DNA of 64,000 nt. It comes from Oceanotoga teriensis (GTDB taxonomy: Bacteria; Thermotogota; Thermotogae; Petrotogales; Petrotogaceae). Of the stretch, positions 46,093 through 54,713 are shown piece after piece. A program made the position numbers and the translations under genes. Position 1 is the first letter of the stretch. Each line of letters starts with the position of its first letter. The stretch lies in contig NZ_QGGI01000004.1 in NCBI RefSeq assembly GCF_003148465.1, positions 27,833-91,832 of the forward strand, read 5' to 3'. Below the pieces are notes generated by a model. It was given only the letters and a program-made list of their open reading frames with translations, did not search any database and was not told the origin of the DNA.

Positions 46093-47418
46093 TCATTTAT
46101 TATTCATATTATATATAATCTTTTTTCCTGTTTTTACAGATATTTTTACATTTATAATAGAATATATTGAAGTTAAAAATTCAGATAATGGAATTATTAA
46201 CCAAATGCCATAATCTTTAAAATCTATGAAATATAAATTTTTTAGTATGAATTCTGATAAAAAAATAAATATAAAACTTCTTAAAATTGAAATTGTAATT
46301 GCAATTTCTGGTTTTTTTATAGAAGTGAAATATCCTCCAGATACTATATTTATACACATAAATAAAAAAGCAAATGCATATATTTTCATACCATGAGAAG
46401 CCAATTGTATTATTGAATCATCTTTTAAAAATATCAATGCTATTTTATCAGAAAAAGAAAAAAATATTGTAAATGCTATTATTCCAGAGCTTATACTTGT
46501 TATAAAGCTCTTTTTAAAGTTGATTAAAACTCTTTTTATTTTCTTTTTTCCAAATAAAAAACTTACAACTGGTTGCATACCATGAGAAACTCCTATAAAA
46601 GACATCAAGGCGAAAGTATTAAAATAAGCAATTATACTGAAAGTTATCAGTCCTTTATTGCCAAGAGTTTCAATTATATTTTTATTCATTATCAGTATAA
46701 TTAATCCCGAAGAAAGTTCTGCGAGAAAGTCTTGAAATCCAAGTTTATTGATATAAATAAATTTTTTAAAAGAAAATTTGAATTTTTTAAACTTAAGATT
46801 ATAGCCTTTAAAAAAATGAAAAAAGAAAAATAGAAATCCTGTTAATTGTGCCAAACCAGTTGCAATAGCTGCTCCTTTTATTCCAAAATCCAATTTTATT
46901 ATAAATAAATAATCAAGAAATATATTTACAATTGCAGATAAAATATTTCCAAACATTGAAAGATGAGGAAAACCATCTATTTTAACTAATACTTCCATGG
47001 CATAAGAAGTCATATAAAAAACATTAAAATAAATTACAATTGAGAGATAATCTTTTGCAAGGTGTTTGATTTCACCTTTAGCACCTAAGAATTCAACGAT
47101 CTGATCTAAAAATATATGGCCTAAAAAACTAAAAATAATCGAAGTAAAAAAGGAAATAAATAATACATTCATGAATAAGTTATTTGCAGATTTTTTATTT
47201 CCTTTTCCAAGCTCTATACCAATTAAATTAGATCCACCAATAGCTATCATTACACCTATTGCGAAAATTATATTTATATAAGGTAATGATATATTTACAG
47301 CAGATAAAGCATCTGCTCCAACACCACGCCCCACAAAAACACCATCTGTTATAGTATAGAATGAGTATATCCACATAGAAGTCACAGATGGTATTATATA
47401 TCTATGAAGTTTCATCAT
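46093..47418 (-). CDS. MATE-family multidrug/cation antiporter
   Basis: A 441-residue, twelve-helix MATE exporter of the MepA branch: TDGVFVGRGVGADALSAVNISLP near the N-terminus and GVSHGMQPVVSFLFG in the second half. It exports cationic drugs using Na+ or H+. Divergent from a MerR regulator with a drug-binding domain; the intervening 62 bases hold a MerR operator with a 19-bp spacer promoter reading toward this gene, so its expression is almost certainly ligand-induced. Confidence 0.92.
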   Translation of the reverse strand: MMKLHRYIIPSVTSMWIYSFYTITDGVFVGRGVGADALSAVNISLPYINIIFAIGVMIAIGGSNLIGIELGKGNKKSANNLFMNVLFISFFTSIIFSFLGHIFLDQIVEFLGAKGEIKHLAKDYLSIVIYFNVFYMTSYAMEVLVKIDGFPHLSMFGNILSAIVNIFLDYLFIIKLDFGIKGAAIATGLAQLTGFLFFFFHFFKGYNLKFKKFKFSFKKFIYINKLGFQDFLAELSSGLIILIMNKNIIETLGNKGLITFSIIAYFNTFALMSFIGVSHGMQPVVSFLFGKKKIKRVLINFKKSFITSISSGIIAFTIFFSFSDKIALIFLKDDSIIQLASHGMKIYAFAFLFMCINIVSGGYFTSIKKPEIAITISILRSFIFIFLSEFILKNLYFIDFKDYGIWLIIPLSEFLTSIYSIINVKISVKTGKKIIYNMNNK

Positions 47419-47433
47419 AACACCTCCAATAAG

Positions 47434-47464
47434 ACTTTACACCTTGGAGTAAGTCCAAGGTCAA
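47434..47464 (-). promoter_or_regulatory. MerR-type operator-promoter of the MATE gene
   Basis: Minus strand: -35 TTGACC (47464-47459), 19-bp spacer, -10 TAAAGT (47439-47434). The spacer contains the perfect inverted repeat ACCTTGGA - GTAAG - TCCAAGGT (47441-47461, plus strand). An over-long 19-bp spacer straightened by the activator is the defining feature of MerR-controlled promoters. Confidence 0.9.
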
Positions 47465-47480
47465 GTGAAAAGGTGATAAA

Positions 47481-48290
47481 ATGAAAAAATTTTTAAAGAT
47501 AGGAGAAATATCTAAATTTTATGGAATATCTACAGATACTTTAAGATATTATGAAAAAATGGGAATTGTGAAACCAGAAAGAAATATCAATGGTTATAGA
47601 ATGTATTCTATGAACCAAATATGGAAGATAAATGTTATTACGGATCTTAGAAAATTGGGGTTTCCATTAAAAATGATAAAAGAATATTTAAATAATAGGA
47701 GTATAGATAACACCAAGTATTTTATATTAGAAGAAATGAGCAGAGTTGATAAAAAAATAGATGAATATAAAAAAATAAAAAAATCTCTTATAAATAAACT
47801 TGAAAATATATCAAAAGCCGAAAATGTGAAATTAAATGATATAAATATAGAATATATAGAAAAGAGAAAAATATATTTTTTGCAAAAAATAATGACAAAA
47901 GATGAAGAAATTGATTTCCATTTAAAACAATTACAGATAGAAATTTCTCCAATGTTGACTCTTTTTGGGAGTAATAATCTATGTGCTTCTATATCAAGAG
48001 AAGATTTTAAAATGAATAATTATAACAGATATAATGGAACATTTTTATTGATAAAAGAAAATGATGATCATTATACTGATCATCTTGATGAAGGAGAATA
48101 CCTAACTTATTCATATAAAGGTGATTATGAACAAAAGAAAGATATATTTAAAATCTTAAAAAAATATATAAAAGAAAACAGTTTAAAAGTATATGATGAC
48201 ATAATAGAAATATATAAAATAGATATACATGAAACTGAAAAAACTGAAGAATATATAACCCAAATTCAAATACCTATCATCAAAAAATAG
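47481..48290 (+). CDS. MerR-family activator with GyrI-like effector domain
   Basis: A 269-residue regulator: MerR winged helix (FLKIGEISKFYGISTDTLRYYEKMGIVKPE), dimerising coiled coil (about 75-115) and a C-terminal GyrI-like/BmrR-type ligand-binding domain (about 120-269). BmrR-like proteins bind lipophilic cations and activate efflux genes. Divergent from the MATE gene; its 3' end overlaps the convergent radical SAM gene by 11 bases. Confidence 0.9.
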   Translation: MKKFLKIGEISKFYGISTDTLRYYEKMGIVKPERNINGYRMYSMNQIWKINVITDLRKLGFPLKMIKEYLNNRSIDNTKYFILEEMSRVDKKIDEYKKIKKSLINKLENISKAENVKLNDINIEYIEKRKIYFLQKIMTKDEEIDFHLKQLQIEISPMLTLFGSNNLCASISREDFKMNNYNRYNGTFLLIKENDDHYTDHLDEGEYLTYSYKGDYEQKKDIFKILKKYIKENSLKVYDDIIEIYKIDIHETEKTEEYITQIQIPIIKK

Positions 48291-49464
48291 AGTAGTCTAA
48301 ATTATGATCATTTAAAATAGTTTTTTTGATAATAGAATATAGTTTATTGCTTATGAATAAATCTTTTAATATATCAGATTTCATTTGAAATAACAATTTA
48401 TTATCCAAATCATTACCGGATAAAGATCTATTTTTTTTCATAAAATGTTTTTCTTTGCTCAACCAAAAAGTATAGTTTTTAAAAGCTTTATTTATTGTAT
48501 AAGTGTCATAATTTTTTTGCTTTAAAATATATTTTAAATGACTTAAAATTATATAAATTTCATCATATTTATGAAATCTATTTTTATAAACATAATGAGG
48601 TGCTATAGTTGAAACGTTTAAAGAGTTTGAAATATTGTAAAATCGCTCATAAAAATTATTAAAATAAAAAGATTTTCCCATTCCAGAAGGCTTATTATTG
48701 CTATAAAGATCTTTATATTTTCCTAAAAGATGAGTATAATTATTTTTAATAATTTCAAGAAAATAATTTTTGTTTATTCCAGGTCTTAAAGTAAGACTTC
48801 CAGGAATTACATAGTCTACACCCATATCTTTTAAAGTTTTTAATAACTTAAATATGTTTTCATCATCATCATTTATAAATGGAATAAATGGCATGGCGAG
48901 TACACCAACAAAAAAACCATCATCTTTAAATCTTTTAAGTGTTTGTAATCTTTGTTCTACACATGATGAAAGAGGCTCTATAATTTTCCTATCAGAATCA
49001 TTCATAAAAGTTAAACTCATAAGAATATTTACTTTGTTTTTATTATTTATATCTCTTAATAATTCAAAATCTCTATTGATCATAGAAGATTTTGTTGTTA
49101 TACTACATGAATAATTTAGTTCTTTAATTACATTCAAGATTTTTGGCATTAGTTTCTCTTTATATTCACAATGTTGATATGGATCTGAAACTCCAGACAT
49201 AATCATAATAACTCCATTTTCTTTTTCTTTTGTTAATTCTTTTTTTAAAACCTCAGCTATATTTTTTCTTATTTTTATATCATTATCAAAATTACCTTCG
49301 ATATGATATTTTTCACTTCTACCATCACAATAAGAACAAGCATGTGAACATGCTATATATGGACTTAAATAGAATTTGCTAATGAATAAAGTATCGGGAT
49401 AATCAGACTTTTTTAATGTTTTTTTGGGGTATATATATTTAGAATTCAACATTTTTAATGACAT
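48280..49464 (-). CDS. Radical SAM protein, spore photoproduct lyase-like (SplB-related)
   Basis: A 394-residue radical SAM enzyme with the cluster motif CSHACSYCDGR (CxxxCxxC) near residue 38 and downstream SGVSDPYQHCEY, TTKSSMINRD, SLTFMNDSDRKIIEP and LAMPFIPFIND, the arrangement of the SplB-like (PA0069/Rv2578c) family. This organism is unlikely to form spores, and the downstream position after nfo and tag suggests a DNA-related role, but biochemical function of this branch is unknown. The gene lies two bases after nfo. Confidence 0.82.
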   Translation of the reverse strand: MSLKMLNSKYIYPKKTLKKSDYPDTLFISKFYLSPYIACSHACSYCDGRSEKYHIEGNFDNDIKIRKNIAEVLKKELTKEKENGVIMIMSGVSDPYQHCEYKEKLMPKILNVIKELNYSCSITTKSSMINRDFELLRDINNKNKVNILMSLTFMNDSDRKIIEPLSSCVEQRLQTLKRFKDDGFFVGVLAMPFIPFINDDDENIFKLLKTLKDMGVDYVIPGSLTLRPGINKNYFLEIIKNNYTHLLGKYKDLYSNNKPSGMGKSFYFNNFYERFYNISNSLNVSTIAPHYVYKNRFHKYDEIYIILSHLKYILKQKNYDTYTINKAFKNYTFWLSKEKHFMKKNRSLSGNDLDNKLLFQMKSDILKDLFISNKLYSIIKKTILNDHNLDYSIF

Positions 49465-49466
49465 AC

Positions 49467-50321
49467 CTAATTTAAATTTAATAAATTTTTTATATGAGAA
49501 ATATCTTTCGAATGAGCAGAATCATCACCTGGAGTTTCAAGTAATAGAGGGATTTTTAAAAATTCATCAAAAGATAAAAAATTTTTAAAACCATCATCTC
49601 CTATAAAACCTTTTCCAATAATTTCATGTCTATCTTTTTTTGCATTTAAATCAAATTTTGAATCATTTAAATGAATCATTTTCAATTTTTCAATTCCAAT
49701 GTATTCATTTATTTCATCTATTAATCTAAGGGTATCATCTTTATCTCTTATATCATATCCCGAATCAAATCCATGACATGTATCATAAGTTATTCCCAAT
49801 TTATTTTTAAAAGCACATCTATTTATAATCTCACCTAATTGCTTCATAGAATACCCTAAATTATTTCCTTTTGGAGCTACATTTTCTAATAAAATAAAAA
49901 TATCATCATTTTCAAAATTTTTTAGAATTTCATCTAAAGATTTCGATATTTTATCTATTCCATATTCTTTGCCATTTCCAAGATGACTTCCAGGATGAAA
50001 ATTATAATACTTTATATTTAATAAATTTGTGATTCTTAATTCTTCATTCATTAATTTCATAGATTTATTCCAAGTATCTTCTTTAGGGGAAGCAAGATTT
50101 ATCAAATAACCAGAATGTACAAGAATGTTTTCTTTATTTATTTTATATTTTAAAACTTCTTCTTTAAACAAATCGATATCAATATTATTTGGTTCTTTAA
50201 TAGACCATGTTCTTGGTGAATGAACAAATATTTGAAAAGAATTAGCTCCTATTTTTATAGAATTCTCTGGAACATTTTTAAGCCCTTCAGAAATACCCAT
50301 ATGTGCACCAATTTTTAGCAT
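49467..50321 (-). CDS. nfo: Endonuclease IV (apurinic/apyrimidinic endonuclease)
   Basis: A 284-residue AP endonuclease, the same length as typical Nfo. Zinc-ligand motifs: KIGAHMGIS, NFHPGSHLG, LENVAPKG, TYDTCHGFDSGYD, MIHLNDSK, RHEIIGKGFIG and LETPGDD. It cuts abasic sites left by glycosylases. The open frame extends upstream, but AAGGAG and family alignment put the start at ATG 50321. It lies four bases after tag, making a base-excision repair pair. Confidence 0.96.
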   Translation of the reverse strand: MLKIGAHMGISEGLKNVPENSIKIGANSFQIFVHSPRTWSIKEPNNIDIDLFKEEVLKYKINKENILVHSGYLINLASPKEDTWNKSMKLMNEELRITNLLNIKYYNFHPGSHLGNGKEYGIDKISKSLDEILKNFENDDIFILLENVAPKGNNLGYSMKQLGEIINRCAFKNKLGITYDTCHGFDSGYDIRDKDDTLRLIDEINEYIGIEKLKMIHLNDSKFDLNAKKDRHEIIGKGFIGDDGFKNFLSFDEFLKIPLLLETPGDDSAHSKDISHIKNLLNLN

Positions 50322-50325
50322 TAAA

Positions 50326-50883
50326 TCAACTCCTTTTATTTTTAAAACAACTTTTAATATGATCATCAACAACTCCAACTGCTTGAAGATAAGAATATAT
50401 TATAGTACTCCCAACAAAACTCATACCTCTTTTTTTTAGATCTTTAGAAATTTTATCAGATAATTCAGTTTTTGAGGGAACATCTTCAATTGTATTGAAA
50501 TTGTTTTTAATGGGTTTGAAATTTACAAAACTCCAAAGATATTTATCAAATGAATCAAATTCATTTACTATTTTTATGAAAATTTTAGAATTATTGATAG
50601 CAGAGTTTATTTTTCTTTTATTTCTTATTATTCCGGAGTTTTTTAAAAGTTTATCAATTTTTTTATCATCATAGTTAGCAATTTTGTTATAATCAAAATT
50701 ATCAAAAGCTTTTCTGTAATTTTCTCTTTTTTTTAATATTGTTATCCAAGATAAACCAGCTTGAGCACCTTCTAAAATAAGCATTTCAAATAATTTTCTA
50801 TCATCATGAACAGGAATACCCCATTCTTCATCATGGTACTTTATATATATTTCATCATTTGTAACCCAATCACATCTATTCAT
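50326..50883 (-). CDS. tag: DNA-3-methyladenine glycosylase I
   Basis: A 185-residue Tag-family glycosylase with near-full-length similarity: NRCDWVTNDEIYIKYHDEEWG (zinc Cys and His), LFEMLILEGAQAGLSWITIL, GIIRNKRKI, LWSFVNFKP, LKKRGMSFVGSTIIYSYLQA. It removes 3-methyladenine, leaving AP sites for the following nfo product. ATG 50883 is preferred to a GTG nine bases upstream that overlaps the ribosome site. Confidence 0.95.
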   Translation of the reverse strand: MNRCDWVTNDEIYIKYHDEEWGIPVHDDRKLFEMLILEGAQAGLSWITILKKRENYRKAFDNFDYNKIANYDDKKIDKLLKNSGIIRNKRKINSAINNSKIFIKIVNEFDSFDKYLWSFVNFKPIKNNFNTIEDVPSKTELSDKISKDLKKRGMSFVGSTIIYSYLQAVGVVDDHIKSCFKNKRS

Positions 50884-50976
50884 AAGTATCACATCCTTTA
50901 TAAGTATTATACTAAAATTTGCAATTTATTGTTTTTTTGATAAAATATTGTTGTAAAATAATATTGAGGTGAAAAA

Positions 50977-51498
50977 ATGAATTTTGAAAATATAATAGAA
51001 TTACACAAATATTATAATGCTATTTATGATAAAGCTGAAAAGTTTTATAATTATCTTGAGAAAAATAATTTATATTCAAATATAGTATATAATACAAGAA
51101 ATGGGTTTAATTATAAAAATATATATTATGAACAAAAATATCATATACCAGAGATAGAAATGATGGAAAATTCGAGTATAATATTTAATGTAACGGGTAT
51201 AGAATATCATTTTTGGTCTGTAAAAAAATATAATCTTGAAATAAATATTTTAGAATATATGAATGAAATAAATAAGTTTAGAGATATTCAAATAAATAGT
51301 TATGATGATAATATGAATAATTTATACGAAAAAGATTATTTAAAAACATATAATAATATGAGAATGTCTTTTGATGAGAATTTTCGTATTTCTATTATGG
51401 AAAATGATATAATCAATATAAAAAATGAAGAGATACTTCAAGGATATCTTGAAAATTATGGCATAATTTTTGGAGATAAAAATATAATACAAAAATAG
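50977..51498 (+). CDS. Hypothetical protein
   Basis: A 173-residue soluble protein rich in Asn, Tyr and Glu, with no signal peptide or membrane segment. The first 45 residues look helical, then beta-rich (SIIFNVTGIEYHFWSVKKY). No family recognised. ATG preceded by GAGGTG at 50966-50971; the next gene follows after nine bases. Confidence 0.6.
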   Translation: MNFENIIELHKYYNAIYDKAEKFYNYLEKNNLYSNIVYNTRNGFNYKNIYYEQKYHIPEIEMMENSSIIFNVTGIEYHFWSVKKYNLEINILEYMNEINKFRDIQINSYDDNMNNLYEKDYLKTYNNMRMSFDENFRISIMENDIINIKNEEILQGYLENYGIIFGDKNIIQK

Positions 51499-51507
51499 GG
51501 GTGAAAC

Positions 51508-51759
51508 ATGAGTGGATTAAGCGATTATCCTTTCGATTATAAAATTGGAAAGGATAACAAATTATTCATATCATATTATGGTAAGCAAGTAAAGATAATA
51601 AAAGATAAGAAAGCAAAAACTCTTATAGAAAAACTCGAGGATTGTGGTTATGAAGAACAACAACTTATACTTGCAAAGTTGACTGGAAACTTTAAAAGGG
51701 GAAATGAACGTAATAAAAAATGGAAATATGAGAATAAAAAAGAAGAGTCTGATTATTAA
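51508..51759 (+). CDS. Small hypothetical protein
   Basis: An 83-residue basic protein (SGLSDYPFDYKIGKDNKLFI start, Lys-rich tail). Residues 16-65 could form a small beta-alpha domain (KLFISYYGKQVKIIKDKKAKTL then a helix EEQQLILAKLTG). GGGGTG ribosome site at 51498-51503. Its last six codons form the left arm of the downstream terminator, an economical overlap. No family recognised. Confidence 0.62.
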   Translation: MSGLSDYPFDYKIGKDNKLFISYYGKQVKIIKDKKAKTLIEKLEDCGYEEQQLILAKLTGNFKRGNERNKKWKYENKKEESDY

Positions 51760-51777
51760 AATCAGACTCTTCTTTTA
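51736..51777. terminator. Bidirectional terminator overlapping a coding end
   Basis: AAAAAGAAGAGTCTGAT (51736-51752) pairs with ATCAGACTCTTCTTTT (51761-51776). It serves the small-protein gene on the plus strand and the tRNA on the minus strand. Confidence 0.85.
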
Positions 51778-51852
51778 TGGCTCCGGCTGAGGGATTCGAA
51801 CCCCCGACCTAATGGTTAACAGCCATCCGCTCTACCGCTGAGCTAAGCCGGA
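51778..51852 (-). tRNA. tRNA-Asn (anticodon GTT)
   Basis: The minus strand folds into a complete cloverleaf: acceptor TCCGGCT/AGCCGGA, D-arm TAGCTCAGCGGTAGAGC, anticodon stem-loop with GTT (GGCTGTTAACC), T-arm GGGGGTTCGAATCCC, discriminator G and an encoded CCA (51780-51778). Length 75. GTT reads Asn codons. Confidence 0.96.
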
Positions 51853-51867
51853 AGATATCCAAAGAAT

Positions 51868-51896
51868 ATTATAACACGAAATAAATATAAAATCAA
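51868..51896 (-). promoter_or_regulatory. Promoter of tRNA-Asn
   Basis: Minus strand TTGATT (51896-51891), 17-bp spacer, TATAAT (51873-51868), 16 bases before the tRNA. Confidence 0.85.
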
Positions 51897-51901
51897 GTAT
51901 T

Positions 51902-51968
51902 AAAAAAAGAGGAACCTTAAAAAGGCTCCCCTTAACAAAGTCTCTTCGATTCCCTGGAGAGGGGAATC
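51902..51968 (-). terminator. Terminator region of the GH84/ABC operon, with an extra hairpin
   Basis: Minus strand: GATTCCC/GGGAATC hairpin (51968-51962 with 51954-51948), then GGAGCCTT/AAGGTTCC (51929-51922 with 51918-51911) followed by TCTTTTTTT. The second is a good intrinsic terminator; the first is unexplained. Confidence 0.8.
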
Positions 51969-52047
51969 AAGTACATTATAAATTAGTAATTATACAATTA
52001 TATGTCAAATTATTATCATTTAAATTCATAAATCTACGATATTCATG

Positions 52048-53442
52048 TTAATTTTGTTGATTTATAATATTATTAGATCTTATGAGTCCTTTACTTATTT
52101 TTAAATGTTTCCAAGCAAGATTAACAAAGTTCTCGCTAAATATAGAAGTTTCAAATTCCATGAATTTCTTTAAGAGATCTTCCATTTTTTTATTTTCTTT
52201 TTTTACTTTTTCAATATCTGTTAAAGGAGCATTTTCATCAAAAATAATTTCATAAGTATTTATCAAATCAGAGATTTGTATCATAAGAGTACCATAACAT
52301 TTAAATTCTTCAAGCCATCTTTTTATTTCTTCTTTTAATTTTGGGTCAATTTTTTTATTCAAAATATCATAATATTTCAAAATATTGTTACCAGTGTCTT
52401 TTAAAAATATTTTAGCTTCATTTCTTTTTTTATTTTTTATTAAAGTTTCAAATTTTTCGAGAATATTCAAAGCAACTTTTGAAGTCTCAAGAGTTAATGG
52501 ACTATAAGAATTACATTGAATAAAATAATAAAACTCCTCGACTATTTCAGAATTATACTCTTTGAGACTTTTTAAAAGAGCATCTTTTGAATTATAATCT
52601 TCAGGATTCAATAAATATTCTGAGATAGCTCCTAATACTATTTTAGAAGCATTTGCTTGATTCATTGGATTTATTACAATTCCTTTAGAATATTTATAGA
52701 GGTTTTGAGATCTTCCAATATATTCAGCCATATGGAGTTCTGGTACCATCATAGAATCATTCACTGGATAATTATCCCAATATATAACAGGTCTTTTAAA
52801 AGATCTTCCTATTTCGATTGCATCTTCATCTGGAATTATTTTTGAACAAACTTTAGGGCCTGTCCACATTATATCTATATTTTTATTTAGATTATTTCCT
52901 AAAATATCATGATATGAATAATGAGGTTTTCCAAAATATTCTGTAGGACATAAAATGAAATGTAAATCTTTAACAAAATTTGATAATTTTTCAAATACTT
53001 TATTAGAAAAATCTGCTTGTGCTTGTGCTAGGCAATCATATTTTTGAATATCTTCTTCATGTTGTAAATCCCAAGGAATATCATCTAAAAATAGACATAA
53101 TGTATTTACACCAAGATCTGAAAATTGTTTGAATTTTTTTATCAATATATCTAAATCTTCTTCATTTGAATGAATCAATGAAAGTCCTGGTGAAATTGCA
53201 ATTGAAACTTCAACATTAGATTTTTTCCCTGTATCTATGAGTTTTTTGAAATCTTTTAAAAAAGCATCATCATAAAATACTTTCCACTCATCTCTATGTA
53301 ATTTATCAGCTTTTGCCGCATAAATATATAAATTATAATCATGTTCACCCATATATTCAATAATATTTTTTCTTTCTTCCATAGTCCATTCTCTTCCATA
53401 AAAACCTTCAACTACGCCTCTATAATAAAATTTTTTTTTCAT
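52048..53442 (-). CDS. GH84-family beta-N-acetylglucosaminidase (O-GlcNAcase-like), cytoplasmic
   Basis: A 464-residue glycosidase. It opens RGVVEGFYGREWTMEER, the GH84 signature; the catalytic aspartate pair is in CLFLDDIPWD; YWDNYPVND and GIVINPMNQANASK line the GlcNAc pocket. After the barrel (to about 320) comes a helical C-terminal domain. Bacterial GH84 enzymes are often secreted, but this one has no signal peptide, so it should cleave imported GlcNAc-containing oligosaccharides. Last gene of the ROK/ABC operon. Confidence 0.92.
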   Translation of the reverse strand: MKKKFYYRGVVEGFYGREWTMEERKNIIEYMGEHDYNLYIYAAKADKLHRDEWKVFYDDAFLKDFKKLIDTGKKSNVEVSIAISPGLSLIHSNEEDLDILIKKFKQFSDLGVNTLCLFLDDIPWDLQHEEDIQKYDCLAQAQADFSNKVFEKLSNFVKDLHFILCPTEYFGKPHYSYHDILGNNLNKNIDIMWTGPKVCSKIIPDEDAIEIGRSFKRPVIYWDNYPVNDSMMVPELHMAEYIGRSQNLYKYSKGIVINPMNQANASKIVLGAISEYLLNPEDYNSKDALLKSLKEYNSEIVEEFYYFIQCNSYSPLTLETSKVALNILEKFETLIKNKKRNEAKIFLKDTGNNILKYYDILNKKIDPKLKEEIKRWLEEFKCYGTLMIQISDLINTYEIIFDENAPLTDIEKVKKENKKMEDLLKKFMEFETSIFSENFVNLAWKHLKISKGLIRSNNIINQQN

Positions 53443-53459
53443 CTAAAAATCAACTCCTA

Positions 53460-54713
53460 TTATGATTTTACTGCTCCAGCAGTTAATCCAGATATTATTT
53501 TCTTTTGGAAAATTAAAAATATTATTATTACTGGAATTCCAACGATTGTAGATGCAGCCATTAATTTAGGCCAACTTATTTGATTTAATTTAGAAAACAT
53601 CGCCAATCCAACTTGTACTGTTCTCATCTCTTTAGATGTTGTTAAAACTAAAGGCATGTATAAAGAGTTCCAACTTCCAATAAAAGAATTTATTCCTAAA
53701 ACTGCTATAGCTGGTCCACTTAATGGTAATACTATTCTTCTGAATATTTGAAAATCATTAGCACCATCGACATAAGCAGCTTCATCTAATTCTTTTGGTA
53801 ATTGTTCTATATATTGTCTCATTAAAAATATGCCAAAAGGTGTAACTAAAGTGGGATATATTAAAGCTCTATAAGTGTCTATTAAATTCAATTTTTGCAT
53901 TAACATAAATATGGGTATTATTTTTGTTTGAGGTGGAATCATCATAGTACCTAAAATAACTGCAAATAATATTTCCTTACCCCTAAATTGTTTTCTTGCA
54001 AATGCATATGCAACCATAGAACAAAAAAGTAAATTTGCCACTACAACAAAGAAAGATATTATCCCAGAATTTAGCATATATCTTGCAAAATCATTTTCTT
54101 CCCAAACATCTTTAAAGTTTAAAAATGTAGGGAATTTATATTTAAGGTTTAAATTATCCATTTTTACGATATAATCAAAATTTTCATCACCTATAAATAT
54201 TAATTGAATTTGAGATATATGTTTTAGATCTATATCATTAAAATCATCATAATTTAAGTTAAAAGACATTAATTTTTTTTCATCATCATATTGAAATTTC
54301 TTTAGAGAGATAATTTTATTATTTTCATCAATATCTTTTAAACCTACTTTCAAACTATCAAATTTTTTATTTGTATCTATATATAAACTTATATTTTTTA
54401 CTTGATTTATATTCAAATCATTAGTAAATGCAGCTATACCAAATTCTTTACTGCCATTAGATTTTAACTCAAGTATTTTATTCTCTTCTTTTTGAATTAT
54501 GTTATAATTTTTTGTACCTATCGTTTTCATTTTGGTTCTTAAAAACATTTTACTTGTCTCAAAATCAAGTACATTCTGTTCTTTAACTATATGAAATAAG
54601 TCACCTTGAGGAATTATACTCGTTAAAACAGTTAAAAATAAGGGTAAAAGAGATAAAAAAAGTAAAAAACATAGTATAATAAAAATGATTTTATTACCTT
54701 TAGACTTATTCAT
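53460..54713 (-). CDS. ABC sugar permease, MalG-type, with a large extracytoplasmic insertion
   Basis: A 417-residue permease, about 140 longer than usual. After the first membrane segment (residues 8-32) comes a polar, beta-rich stretch of roughly 170 residues (about 35-205), then the other five helices with the EAA loop DEAAYVDGANDFQIFRRIVLP. The insert (NISLYIDTNKKFDSLKVGLKDI and similar) looks like a beta sandwich and faces outside. It may bind sugar or dock the binding protein. Its start overlaps the preceding permease stop by one base. Confidence 0.87.
   Translation of the reverse strand: MNKSKGNKIIFIILCFLLFLSLLPLFLTVLTSIIPQGDLFHIVKEQNVLDFETSKMFLRTKMKTIGTKNYNIIQKEENKILELKSNGSKEFGIAAFTNDLNINQVKNISLYIDTNKKFDSLKVGLKDIDENNKIISLKKFQYDDEKKLMSFNLNYDDFNDIDLKHISQIQLIFIGDENFDYIVKMDNLNLKYKFPTFLNFKDVWEENDFARYMLNSGIISFFVVVANLLFCSMVAYAFARKQFRGKEILFAVILGTMMIPPQTKIIPIFMLMQKLNLIDTYRALIYPTLVTPFGIFLMRQYIEQLPKELDEAAYVDGANDFQIFRRIVLPLSGPAIAVLGINSFIGSWNSLYMPLVLTTSKEMRTVQVGLAMFSKLNQISWPKLMAASTIVGIPVIIIFLIFQKKIISGLTAGAVKS

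Noticed and set aside
48280..49464. A true spore photoproduct lyase
   Set aside because: The cluster motif fits the SplB-like family, but no sporulation genes are near and the probable lineage does not sporulate, so only an SplB-related call is made.
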